Assembly (NCBI GenBank): GCA_028871345.1
Contig: JAGWNK010000008.1
Coordinates: 41,403-105,402, forward strand
Direction: 5' to 3'
Source of the DNA: Alphaproteobacteria bacterium
GTDB lineage: Bacteria; Pseudomonadota; Alphaproteobacteria; Micropepsales; Micropepsaceae
DNA length: 64,000 nt
Shown: in pieces, positions 35,196 through 43,742 of the stretch
Layout of the letters: each line of letters opens with the position of its first letter
Numbering within the stretch: position 1 is the stretch's first letter
Made by a program: the position numbers and the translations under genes
Notes under the pieces: generated by a model
Databases searched by the model: none
The model's input: the letters and a program-made list of their open reading frames with translations, nothing else
Told to the model about the DNA's origin: nothing

Positions 35196-37363
35196 GCGGC
35201 GGCCGAGGGGCGGCCCACGCGATCGGGAAAGAATGCGGCGAACATTTCGTCCAGCTGGGTTGGTTCGACGGGCTTGGTGAGGAAACCATCCATTCCGGCC
35301 TCGCGGCAAGCCCTGCGTCCGGTTTCCAGCACGTCGGCGGTGAGCGCGATGATCGGCGTGCGCGGCTGGCCGCGCGCCGCTTCGAAGGCGCGGATGGCCA
35401 TGGTGGCGTCGATTCCGTCCATGCCGGGCATGTGGATGTCGGTGATGACGAGGTCGAAGCGGCCCTCTTCCATCGCCTTGACGGCGGCCTCGCCCGAGGT
35501 CACCGCCGTCACCTCATGGCCGCGCCGGCGCAGCAATTCCCGCGTCAGCAGCGCGTTGATGGGGTTGTCCTCGGCCAGGAGCACCTTGAATCCGGCGCGT
35601 GCCGCTGCCGGCGTGACGGCCTCCGGTTCGCCGGGGGCACTCTCCGTGACCGGCGCACCCCGGCGCAGGCGCTGCTCCAGCGTCGCCTGGCGCACGGGCT
35701 TGACCAGGTAGCCGCAGAAACCTTGCGCCAAGAGCTGCGGCGCCTTGGCGCGGGCCGCCGCCGTCACCAGAACGAAGGTGGGGATGCTGGGGGTGGGGCC
35801 GGCAGGCAAGGAGGGATCGGCCTGTGTGCCCGCGTCGACCAGCACGGCATCGGGGCGGTCGTCGCTGCCGGCGATTTCTCCGCCGGCGCTGCGGATCTGG
35901 TCCGCCAGCCCGTCGCGCAGCACGCCGTTGCGGGTCGCCAGCATCAATCTGAGGCCGTCGAGCGAGGCCAGCGGCGCCTGGGCCGGCACCGCCACGATGG
36001 CTGGGATGGTGAACCAGAACAGGCTGCCGCCGCCGGGCACGGTTTCGACGCCGATCTCGCCGCCCATGGCTTCGATCAGCCGCCGGCAGATGGCCAGGCC
36101 CAGGCCCGTGCCTTCGAACTTGCGGGCGTGGCTGGAATCGGCCTGGACGAATTCCTCGAAGATCTCGCGCTGCTTCTCGGCCGGCACGCCGACGCCCGTG
36201 TCCTGCACGTCGAAGCGCAGGTGGCTGCGCTCCGCTTTGTTCACCACGCGCACCGCGATGCGGATGCCGCCCTTTTCCGTGAACTTGATGGCGTTGCCCA
36301 CCAGATTGGTGAGGACTTGGCGCAGGCGCATGCGGTCGATGCGGATGGCCTGCGCCACCTCCGGCGCGATGACGCAGACCAGCTCGATGTCTTTGCCGTG
36401 GGCGCGCGGCGCGTGCAGCTCGATGACGCCTTCGACCAGGGTGCGGATCTCGGTCTCGTCGTCTTCCAGCGTCAGCATGCCCGATTCGATCTTGGAGAAA
36501 TCGAGGACGTCGCCGATCAGGCCGAGCAGCGCCTCGCCCGACTGCTTGATGGCTTCCGCGTAGGTGTGCTGTTCGGGGGCGAGCGGGGTCTCCAGAAGCA
36601 GCCGCGCCATTCCCAAGACGCCGTTCATCGGGGTGCGGATCTCGTGGCTCATGGTGGCGAGGAATTGCGATTTGGCGCGGCTGGCCGCTTCCGCCTTGTC
36701 GCGGGCGTCGGTGAGCGCCTCTTCCATCGCTTTGCGCTCGGTGATGTCGCGCCCGATGCTCTGGACTTCGACGAGCTTGCCGGTGCTGTCGCGTACCGCA
36801 TAATCCTCCCAGGCCAGCCAGCGCCAGCCATAGGCGGTGCGCACATGCTGGTCGTAGCGCACACGGGCATGCCCGGTATCCAGTCCCGCGAAGCTGCCGA
36901 AGATGGCGGCGCGGCTGTGGGGATGCAGCTCGGGAGCGAACGGCTTGCCGATGGCGGTCTGCGGGGCGAGCCCGAAGAGCTTGAAGAAGGCGTTGTTGCC
37001 GTAGGTCAGCCGGCTGTCGGGGGCGCGCCGGAAGATGGCGTCGCCCTGGGCGTCGACCAGGCCCTTGTAGCGGGCCTCGCTTTGGTTCAGCCGGGCGTTC
37101 ATGGCGGCCGCCGCCGCCAGGGAACTTTCCAGGCGGCGGACCACGGCTTCGTACTGGGCGGCTTCGCGCTCGGCGGTGGCGCTGCGTTCGCGCGCGATCA
37201 GGAAGTTGTGGAGGATGAAGATGGCGCTGACGCCGATGAGCGTGAAGAACGTTCCCGGCCGCATGATGCTAAGCCGGCCGTGCAGCACGATGTCGCCCAA
37301 CGCCGCCAGCAACAGGGCCAGCGCGGCCAAGCCGAACACCAGGCGAAAGATGCGCACGGCCAT
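35192..37363 (-). CDS. hybrid sensor histidine kinase with two receiver-like modules
   Basis: 723 aa. Two N-terminal membrane segments (about 8-25 and 38-55) with almost no periplasmic loop precede a coiled coil and a PAS domain (about 97-212). HisKA follows with the phospho-His in [19 protein letters not shown] (His240), and the HATPase has [18 protein letters not shown] and [19 protein letters not shown] degenerate receiver-like module then ends in GYLVKPV. The C-terminal receiver has phospho-Asp near 642 ([14 protein letters not shown]) and Lys near 697. The ATG at 37363 has GGGGG upstream. The phosphorelay partner is not adjacent; an orphan Hpt protein lies at 49333. Confidence 0.93.
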   Translation of the reverse strand: MAVRIFRLVFGLAALALLLAALGDIVLHGRLSIMRPGTFFTLIGVSAIFILHNFLIARERSATAEREAAQYEAVVRRLESSLAAAAAMNARLNQSEARYKGLVDAQGDAIFRRAPDSRLTYGNNAFFKLFGLAPQTAIGKPFAPELHPHSRAAIFGSFAGLDTGHARVRYDQHVRTAYGWRWLAWEDYAVRDSTGKLVEVQSIGRDITERKAMEEALTDARDKAEAASRAKSQFLATMSHEIRTPMNGVLGMARLLLETPLAPEQHTYAEAIKQSGEALLGLIGDVLDFSKIESGMLTLEDDETEIRTLVEGVIELHAPRAHGKDIELVCVIAPEVAQAIRIDRMRLRQVLTNLVGNAIKFTEKGGIRIAVRVVNKAERSHLRFDVQDTGVGVPAEKQREIFEEFVQADSSHARKFEGTGLGLAICRRLIEAMGGEIGVETVPGGGSLFWFTIPAIVAVPAQAPLASLDGLRLMLATRNGVLRDGLADQIRSAGGEIAGSDDRPDAVLVDAGTQADPSLPAGPTPSIPTFVLVTAAARAKAPQLLAQGFCGYLVKPVRQATLEQRLRRGAPVTESAPGEPEAVTPAAARAGFKVLLAEDNPINALLTRELLRRRGHEVTAVTSGEAAVKAMEEGRFDLVITDIHMPGMDGIDATMAIRAFEAARGQPRTPIIALTADVLETGRRACREAGMDGFLTKPVEPTQLDEMFAAFFPDRVGRPSAAA

Positions 37364-37490
37364 GTCCGAACCCCCGCGGCAACTAAGCGGCGGCTTTGCT
37401 TGCGAAATCCTTAAATTCACCATGTTGCGCGCGGGTCGCGACAAGGCGCCCCCGGGCCCGCCGCCAGGGGCAGGGGGACCGCGGCAGGGA

Positions 37491-37519
37491 CTGTCACAAA
37501 AGCTTTGCAAAACTGTGGT
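37491..37519 (+). promoter_or_regulatory. probable PhoB box upstream of pstCAB
   Basis: Three 11-bp units lie in tandem: CTGTCACAAAA at 37491, GCTTTGCAAAA at 37502, and CTGTGG beginning at 37513. This matches the Pho-box pattern of CTGTCA-type repeats every 11 bp with A/T-rich spacers. A TTATAC element at 37543-37548 could be the -10. The site lies in the 294-bp gap between the divergent hybrid kinase and pstC. The remainder of that gap is GC-rich with no other obvious feature. Confidence 0.7.
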
Positions 37520-37657
37520 GGACGTTGCACCGAAGGCCACCGTTATACGCCCCAAGGGGACCGCGGGGGCCGGGTCAGCGCCCGAAGACCAGGGGGAGTG
37601 AGGTGGTGACAGGCCCGCACCGGTCCAGCGTCGCCGCCCCGTTCGGTCTCCGACACC

Positions 37658-38656
37658 GTGTCCAAGATTGAAGCTGCCTTGAGCCAGACGCTGACATCGA
37701 CGCACAGAGCCGCGGTGGTCCGCCGGAGCGGATTCCGCGACGCCCGTTTCCATCTGTTGACGGCCACGGCGGCCATCATCGTGCTGGGCATCTTCGGGGG
37801 CGTCATCACTGCCCTCGGGGTGGGCTCGATGCCGGCCATCAGGGCCTTCGGGTTCGACTTCCTCACCACCGAGACCTGGAACCCGGTGACCGAAAAATTC
37901 GGCGCCCTGGCGTCCATGTACGGCACGGTCATCTCGTCGTTCATCGCCATGCTGATCGCCGTGCCGGTGGGCATCGGCATCGCCATCTTCCTGACCGAGA
38001 TCTGCCCGCGCGCGCTGCGCCGGCTGATCGGCATCGCCATCGAGCTGTTGGCCGGCATCCCCAGCATCATCTACGGCATCTGGGGCCTGTTCGTGTTCGC
38101 GCCCATATTTCAGGCCACGGCGCAGCCCTGGATCATCGACCGCCTCCAGGATGTCCCCGTCCTGCAGGACCTGTTCGCGGGTCCGCCTTACGGGATCGGC
38201 ATCTTCACCGCCTCGCTGATCCTGTCGATCATGATCCTGCCGTTCATCTCCGCGGTGACCCGCGACGTGTTCGAGACCGTGCCGTCCACCCAGAAGGAGG
38301 CCGCCTATGCGCTGGGCTGCACCACCTGGGAGGTGATGTGGCAGGTCGTGCTGCCCTTCTCGCGCCCCGGCGTGGTGGGCGGGGCGATGCTGGCGCTGGG
38401 CCGGGCGCTGGGCGAAACCATGGCGGTCACCTTCGTGATCGGCAATGCGCACCGCATCACCGAATCCCTGTTTGCGCCCGGCACCTCGATCTCGGCCACC
38501 ATCGCCAACGAATTCAGCGAAGCGGTGGGCGACCTCTATTACTCGTCGCTGATCGAGCTGGGCCTCATCCTGTTCGGCATCACCTTCATCGTGCTGGCGG
38601 TGGCGCAGCTGATGCTGCGCGCGCTCGAACGGCGTGCCGGCGGGGTGGCGGCATGA
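37658..38656 (+). CDS. pstC: phosphate ABC transporter permease PstC
   Basis: 332 aa. One of two membrane subunits of the high-affinity phosphate importer. Six or more hydrophobic segments; the characteristic [20 protein letters not shown] and [16 protein letters not shown] segments; and the ABC-permease EAA loop ([21 protein letters not shown]). The start is the GTG at 37658. It is followed by pstA (ATGA overlap) and pstB; pstS and phoU are not in this cluster. Confidence 0.96.
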   Translation: MSKIEAALSQTLTSTHRAAVVRRSGFRDARFHLLTATAAIIVLGIFGGVITALGVGSMPAIRAFGFDFLTTETWNPVTEKFGALASMYGTVISSFIAMLIAVPVGIGIAIFLTEICPRALRRLIGIAIELLAGIPSIIYGIWGLFVFAPIFQATAQPWIIDRLQDVPVLQDLFAGPPYGIGIFTASLILSIMILPFISAVTRDVFETVPSTQKEAAYALGCTTWEVMWQVVLPFSRPGVVGGAMLALGRALGETMAVTFVIGNAHRITESLFAPGTSISATIANEFSEAVGDLYYSSLIELGLILFGITFIVLAVAQLMLRALERRAGGVAA

Positions 38657-39504
38657 CCGCGGCCAGATCCCGGCGCATCCGCCGCTGGCGCATGGCGCGC
38701 AACGGCTTCTTCCTGGTCCTGTCGGTCATGGCCGCGGGGCTCGGCCTGCTGTCGCTGACGCTGATCCTCTATTCGCTGTTCTACCACGGCCTCCACGGCC
38801 TTTCCTCCAAGGTCTTCACCGAGATGACCCCGCCGCCGGGGATGGACGGCGGGCTCGCCAATGCGATCTTCGGCAGCTTCGCCATGAGCGCCGTCGCGGT
38901 CGCGGCGGGCACGCCGATCGGGCTACTGGCGGGAACCTATCTCGCCGAATACGGCCGTTATTCGCGGTTCTCCTTCCTTGTCCGCTTCGTCAACGACATC
39001 CTGCTCTCGGCACCCTCGATCATCGTCGGCCTGTTCATCTACGAGGTCATGGTCGCGAGGATGGGACATTTCTCGGGCTGGGCCGGCGCCGCGGCGCTCA
39101 CGGTGATCGTCATCCCGGTGGTGGTGCGCACCACCGAGAACATGCTGCTCCTGGTGCCCAACGGGCTGCGCGAGGCGGCGGCGGCGCTGGGCGCGCCGCG
39201 GGTCGCCGTCATCAAGGTCGTCACCTGGCGCGCGGCGCGCGCCGGCATCGTCACCGGCGTGCTGTTGGCCATCGCGCGCATCTCGGGCGAGACCGCCCCG
39301 CTGCTGTTCACCGCGCTCAACAACCAGTTCTGGAGCACGGACATGAACCAGCCGCTCGCCAACCTGCCCTATGTGATCTACCAGTTCGCCATGAGTCCCT
39401 ATGACGATTGGCACCGTCTGGCCTGGGAAGGGGCGCTGCTCATCACCGTCGCGGTGCTGGCGCTCAGCATCATCGCGCGCATTCTCGAAGGAAAGCGGAG
39501 CTAG
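38653..39504 (+). CDS. pstA: phosphate ABC transporter permease PstA
   Basis: 283 aa. Second membrane subunit, pairing with PstC. Features: [41 protein letters not shown], and the EAA loop [20 protein letters not shown], followed by [20 protein letters not shown]. The ATG at 38653 overlaps the pstC stop; pstB starts two bases after its stop. All consistent with one operon under the upstream Pho box. Confidence 0.96.
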   Translation: MTAARSRRIRRWRMARNGFFLVLSVMAAGLGLLSLTLILYSLFYHGLHGLSSKVFTEMTPPPGMDGGLANAIFGSFAMSAVAVAAGTPIGLLAGTYLAEYGRYSRFSFLVRFVNDILLSAPSIIVGLFIYEVMVARMGHFSGWAGAAALTVIVIPVVVRTTENMLLLVPNGLREAAAALGAPRVAVIKVVTWRAARAGIVTGVLLAIARISGETAPLLFTALNNQFWSTDMNQPLANLPYVIYQFAMSPYDDWHRLAWEGALLITVAVLALSIIARILEGKRS

Positions 39505-39506
39505 CC

Positions 39507-40280
39507 ATGGATGCGCCCGTTCAGCTCGGTACCAAGGTCGACATCAGGAAACTGTCGTTCTACTACGGCGCCAACAAGGCGCTGAAGAACGTCACGGTGC
39601 CGCTTTACGACCGCAAGGTGACGGCGTTCATCGGCCCGTCTGGCTGCGGGAAATCGACGCTGCTGCGGGTCATGAACCGCATCTACGAGCTCTATCCCAA
39701 CCAGCGCGCCGAGGGCGAAGTGCTGCTCGACGGCGAGGACATCCTGCATTCCAAGCAGGACATCAATCTGCTGCGCTCGCGCATCGGCATGGTGTTCCAG
39801 AAGCCGACGCCGTTCCCCATGACGATCTACGACAACATCGCCTTCGGCATTAAGCTCTACGAGAGGCTGCCGCGTTCGGTGCTCGAAGGCCGCGTCGAGG
39901 ACGCCCTGCAGCGCGCCGCCTTGTGGGGCGAGGTCAAGGACAAGCTGCGCCAGTCGGGTCTCAGCCTGTCGGGCGGCCAGCAGCAGCGGCTGTGCATCGC
40001 GCGCACCGTGGCGACGCGCCCGGAAGTCATCCTGCTCGACGAACCCTGCTCGGCGCTCGATCCGATCTCGACGGCCAAGATCGAAGAGCTGATCGACGAG
40101 CTGGTGAAGGACTACACGATCGTCATCGTCACTCACAACATGCAGCAGGCCTCGCGCACCTCCGACTACACGGCCTTCATGTATCTGGGCGAGCTGATCG
40201 AATTCGACAACACCGAGAAGATCTTTACCGCCCCGTCGAACAAGAAGACCGAGCAGTACATCACCGGCCGCTTCGGCTAG
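39507..40280 (+). CDS. pstB: phosphate ABC transporter ATP-binding protein PstB
   Basis: 257-aa ATPase of the phosphate importer. Walker [15 protein letters not shown] signature [14 protein letters not shown], Walker [14 protein letters not shown] and the PstB-specific [21 protein letters not shown]. Last gene of pstCAB; no phoU follows on the + strand, which is where it usually lies. A weak hairpin follows at 40283-40305. Confidence 0.97.
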   Translation: MDAPVQLGTKVDIRKLSFYYGANKALKNVTVPLYDRKVTAFIGPSGCGKSTLLRVMNRIYELYPNQRAEGEVLLDGEDILHSKQDINLLRSRIGMVFQKPTPFPMTIYDNIAFGIKLYERLPRSVLEGRVEDALQRAALWGEVKDKLRQSGLSLSGGQQQRLCIARTVATRPEVILLDEPCSALDPISTAKIEELIDELVKDYTIVIVTHNMQQASRTSDYTAFMYLGELIEFDNTEKIFTAPSNKKTEQYITGRFG

Positions 40281-40282
40281 GG

Positions 40283-40305
40283 TTTCCTCCCCCGTTCACG
40301 GGAAA
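40283..40305. terminator. weak hairpin between convergent pstB and symporter genes
   Basis: TTTCC...CCCG TTCA CGGG...AAA forms a bulged stem in the 33-bp gap between pstB and the convergent symporter gene. It is a degenerate relative of the element at 54319-54446 and may act as a bidirectional terminator. Confidence 0.4.
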
Positions 40306-40313
40306 GCCCGCTC

Positions 40314-41870
40314 CTACACGTACTCTTCCGCCAGCGTCTCGTCGGCGTGGTGGCGCGTGAAGGCGTTGAGGGCCACGCTCGCCACCACCGTCACGATGAG
40401 ATTGACCGCCAGGGCGGCGACGGCCGCGTAGCAGGGCACGGCGAGGCTGCCGAAATGCAGCACATAGGTCGCCGACTTGAAGGCCAGCGCGCCAGCCATG
40501 GCGGTGCCGGTGCCGACGCCGGCGGCGAGGCCCAGCAGCAGTCCCCAGGGATGCAGGCTGCGGGTGTAGAGCCCCAGCATCACCGCCGGCAGGGTCTGGA
40601 TGATCCAGATGCCGCCCAACAGCTGCAGGACGATGGCGTAGGTCTGCGGCAGGGCGACGATGAAGATCAAGCCGCCCGCCTTGACGATCAGCGAGGTCGT
40701 CTTGGCGACGCGGCTTTCCTGCAGCTCCGTGCAGTCTGGCCGGATGAACTCCTTGTAGATGTTGCGCGTGAACAGGTTGGCGCAGGAGATCGACATGATG
40801 GCCGCCGGCACCAGGGCGCCGATGGCGATTGCGGCGAAGGCGACGCCCACCATCCAGGCTGGAAAACTCTGCAGCAGCAGGGCCGGCACCGCGAAATTGG
40901 GTCCGAACGCCTTGAAACCGTCGGCATAGGCGGGCATCGCCTTGACGCCCGCCGCGATCGCCATATAGCCCATCAGCGCGATCAGCCCGAGCGCGACCGC
41001 ATAGGCCGGCATCAGGATGGCGTTGCGCTTGATCACCTCGCGCCCCGACGACGACAGGATGCCGGTGATCGAGTGCGGATAGAGAAACAGCGCCAGCGCC
41101 GAGCCCAGCGCCAGCGTGGCGTAGGCCGACGGCGCCCCCAGGCTGCCCGCAGTCGCGGCCGGCAGGAGCAGCTTGGCGTCGGCCACGCTGGCGAAGATGT
41201 GGCCGTAGCCGCCGAGCTGGGCGGGAACCACGATGATCACCGCCAGCACCGTGAAGTAGATCAGCGTGTCCTTGACGATGGCGATCATCGCCGGGGCGCG
41301 CAGCCCGCTGGTGTAGTCATAGGCGGCGAGCACCGCGAAGGCGATCACCAGCGGCAGCGGAATGGCGATTCCGGCCAGGTTTGCCGACAGGTGCAGGCCG
41401 AGGCCCGCGATCACCACCTCGATGCCGACCAGCTGCAGGGCGATGTAGGGCATGGTGGCGGTGACGCCGGTCAGCGCCACGGCGAGGGCCAGCGTGCGGC
41501 TGCCGAAGCGGCCGCGGACGAAATCGGCCGCCGTCACGTAGCCCCGCTTGTGGCAGACCGACCACAGCCGCGGGAACACCATGTAGAGAATGGGCCAGAT
41601 CACGATGCAGTAGGGCACCGCGAAAAAGCCGGTGGCGCCGGCGCCGAACACCAGCGCGGGCACGGCGACGAAGGTATAGGCGGTGTAGAGATCGCCGCCC
41701 AACAGGAACCAGCTGACGACGGTGCCGAAACGCCGTCCTCCCAGGCCCCATTCATGCAGCTTGCCGAGATCGCCCCTCTTCCAGCGCGCCGCGATGAAAC
41801 CCAGCACCGTGACGAGCGCGAACAGCGCCACGAACACGCCGATCGCCGTGGGGTCGAGTGGCCCGGTCAT
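40314..41870 (-). CDS. sodium:solute symporter, MctP-like monocarboxylate permease
   Basis: 518 aa with about 13 hydrophobic segments. SSS-family features: WGLGGRRFGTVVSWFLLGGD near the N-terminus and LFLYPHSITGILSSSGREV, then AAIAIGALVPAAIMSISCAN. The pattern and the preceding DUF3311 gene fit the rhizobial MctP type, which takes up lactate, pyruvate and other monocarboxylates; the actual substrate is inferred. The ATG at 41870 overlaps the DUF3311 stop (ATGA). Confidence 0.88.
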   Translation of the reverse strand: MTGPLDPTAIGVFVALFALVTVLGFIAARWKRGDLGKLHEWGLGGRRFGTVVSWFLLGGDLYTAYTFVAVPALVFGAGATGFFAVPYCIVIWPILYMVFPRLWSVCHKRGYVTAADFVRGRFGSRTLALAVALTGVTATMPYIALQLVGIEVVIAGLGLHLSANLAGIAIPLPLVIAFAVLAAYDYTSGLRAPAMIAIVKDTLIYFTVLAVIIVVPAQLGGYGHIFASVADAKLLLPAATAGSLGAPSAYATLALGSALALFLYPHSITGILSSSGREVIKRNAILMPAYAVALGLIALMGYMAIAAGVKAMPAYADGFKAFGPNFAVPALLLQSFPAWMVGVAFAAIAIGALVPAAIMSISCANLFTRNIYKEFIRPDCTELQESRVAKTTSLIVKAGGLIFIVALPQTYAIVLQLLGGIWIIQTLPAVMLGLYTRSLHPWGLLLGLAAGVGTGTAMAGALAFKSATYVLHFGSLAVPCYAAVAALAVNLIVTVVASVALNAFTRHHADETLAEEYV

Positions 41871-42079
41871 GGTCCGGTCCCCAGGCGCCGGTCGAGCCGG
41901 AAGACGATCAGCACAAGGACGACGGTCAGCGGGATCCAGGCGAGCTGATACCAGTAGAAGAACGGGATGCCGGCCAGCGCCGGCTCGGCGCGGTCGTAGA
42001 ACGGCACCCACAGGACAAGAAGCGGCAGAAGCAGCAACAGATGATGGAGGCGCAGACCCCTGCGCGCGCGGTCGGCCAT
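41867..42079 (-). CDS. DUF3311 small membrane protein
   Basis: 70 aa with two membrane helices (about residues 12-28 and 40-60) and the DUF3311 pattern LLLLPLLVLWVPFYDR, then PFFYWYQLAWIPLTVVL. DUF3311 proteins are regular partners of SSS monocarboxylate or pantothenate-type symporters, possibly as assembly or accessory subunits. It is coupled to the symporter by ATGA. The 109 bp upstream, toward modA, show no clear feature. Confidence 0.88.
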   Translation of the reverse strand: MADRARRGLRLHHLLLLLPLLVLWVPFYDRAEPALAGIPFFYWYQLAWIPLTVVLVLIVFRLDRRLGTGP

Positions 42080-42188
42080 TGTGTTCCCCCTCCCTCGTCG
42101 CAGCCATGATTACGGCATCACGGGAGCCAGGCAAGCGGGCGCTGCGCTTCCCGCTACGTCAGGCCGGAAGATCTCCCTGTCGCACGCC

Positions 42189-42950
42189 TCATTTCCCGAG
42201 CACGGTGAAGCCGTCCTTCGCAAACACATCGCGCGCGCGCGCGCCTTTGAGATAGGCCAGGAAACGGGCGGCGCCGGGCCGCGCCTCCCGGATGAGCGCC
42301 GCCGGATAGACGATCGCCGGATAGGAGCCGCGCGGAAAAGTCGCGACGACGCGCACGCGCGGCTCGATACGGGCGTCGGTGGCATAGACGACGCCGAGCG
42401 GCGCCTCGCCGCGCGCCACATAGGCGAGCGCCATGCGCACATTCTCCGCCGGCACGATGCGCGGCGCCACGCTGTTCCACAAGCCGAGCGATTGCAGCGC
42501 CGCCTTGGCGTAGAGCCCGGCAGGCACCGCATTCGGATCGGCGAGCGCCAGTCTTCCCTCGCCCAGCGCGGCGGCGAGATCGGTGTTGCGATCGAGCTTG
42601 AGCGTGACCTTCGAGGTCGCCGGCGCGATCAGCACAAGGGTGTTGCCGAGCAGATTGATGCGCGTGTCGGGCACGATGTATCCGAGCTCGCCGAGGTAGT
42701 TCATCCAGTCGACGTCGGCGGAGATGAAGATGTCGGCGCCCTTGGAGGCTGCGATCTGGCGGGCCAGCGCCGAAGAGCCGGCGAAGGAGAACGCCACCGT
42801 CTTGCCGGTGTCGGCGTGATAATCCGCGCCGATCTCGCCCAGGGCGTTGCTCATCGACGCCGCGGCGAAGACGACGACGTCGGCGGCCAGGGCCGGGGCG
42901 GTGCACCATGCGGCGCACAGCAGCGCAAAGAGGATGCCGATGGTTTTCAT
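42189..42950 (-). CDS. modA: molybdate ABC transporter substrate-binding protein ModA
   Basis: 253 aa. It has a signal peptide (MKTIGILFALLCAAWCTAPALA) and a periplasmic type II binding fold: VVVFAAASMSNALGEIGADY, AFSFAGSSALARQIAASKGA and DIFISADVDWMNYLGE, as in ModA. It binds molybdate or tungstate. No modB or modC lies nearby, so it is an orphan that must work with a transporter elsewhere or has another role. Divergent from the acid phosphatase gene. Confidence 0.92.
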   Translation of the reverse strand: MKTIGILFALLCAAWCTAPALAADVVVFAAASMSNALGEIGADYHADTGKTVAFSFAGSSALARQIAASKGADIFISADVDWMNYLGELGYIVPDTRINLLGNTLVLIAPATSKVTLKLDRNTDLAAALGEGRLALADPNAVPAGLYAKAALQSLGLWNSVAPRIVPAENVRMALAYVARGEAPLGVVYATDARIEPRVRVVATFPRGSYPAIVYPAALIREARPGAARFLAYLKGARARDVFAKDGFTVLGK

Positions 42951-43037
42951 GGCGTGCTCCGCGGTCCCCGGCGTAACGCAACTGTCACGGCCTCGTGTCA
43001 AACACCAGTAAGCACCAAGACGGGCGATGAGGCCAGC

Positions 43038-43727
43038 ATGAAGCGCATCCTGATGACGGTGGCGGTCCTGGCCGCGTCGTGCCTGCCGCTGCAGGCGGCG
43101 TTCCTGGCGCCGTCCGATTACCGGGCGGAGGAACTGCTGCCGGCGCCGCCCGCCGACGGTTCGCCCGCCGCCAAAGCCGAGATGGACGAACTGCACCGCA
43201 TCGAGGCCACGCGCACGCCCGACCAGTTCGCCAAGGCGCTGGCAGACGATCGCGACGAGGATATCACCGCGTTCTACGGCGTCATGGGGCGCGGCTTTGA
43301 TCTCAAGCAGCTTCCCAAGACCGCAAGGCTGTTCGCCGACGTCAAGGCGGAAGAGAAGGCGGCGGCCAAGCTCGCCAAGAACACCTTCCGCCGCAAGCGT
43401 CCCTGGATCGTCGATCCCGCGCTCAAGACCTGCGCCAGCGACGATGCGCCTTTGTCGTCCTATCCGAGCGGACACTCCACCATGGGCTACGCCATGGCGA
43501 CCGTGCTGGCGGCGCTGGCGCCGGAAAAGGCGCCCGCCATCATGGCGCGCGCCCGCCAGTTCGCCGAGAACCGCCTCGTCTGTTCCATGCATTTCCGCAG
43601 CGACATCGCGGCCGGCCAGGTGCTGGGCACCGTCGTCGCCGTCGAACTGATGCATAAGCCTGCCTTCATGACGGAGTTCGAAGCGGCGCGCGCCGAGTTG
43701 ATCACGGCCCATGTCGTCGCGCCGTAA
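43038..43727 (+). CDS. class A nonspecific acid phosphatase (PAP2 superfamily)
   Basis: 229 aa. Signal peptide MKRILMTVAVLAASCLPLQA. PAP2 phosphatase motifs: FRRKRPW (KxxxxxxRP), SSYPSGHSTMGYA and the third motif SMHFRSDIAAGQV with the catalytic His replaced into the family's usual SxHFRSD pattern. It probably releases phosphate from organic esters in the periplasm. Proximity to pstCAB is suggestive of a phosphate-scavenging role, but no Pho box was recognised in the 87-bp upstream gap. Confidence 0.9.
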   Translation: MKRILMTVAVLAASCLPLQAAFLAPSDYRAEELLPAPPADGSPAAKAEMDELHRIEATRTPDQFAKALADDRDEDITAFYGVMGRGFDLKQLPKTARLFADVKAEEKAAAKLAKNTFRRKRPWIVDPALKTCASDDAPLSSYPSGHSTMGYAMATVLAALAPEKAPAIMARARQFAENRLVCSMHFRSDIAAGQVLGTVVAVELMHKPAFMTEFEAARAELITAHVVAP

Positions 43728-43742
43728 GAGTCGCGCACGCTC

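Noticed and set aside
35171..37414. 747-codon open frame on the + strand opposite the hybrid kinase
   Set aside because: His/Asp/Gly-rich mirror translation with no motifs; the opposite strand has a complete kinase.
40347..41948. Gln/His/Arg-rich open frame opposite the symporter
   Set aside because: Antisense of a membrane protein gene; no family features.
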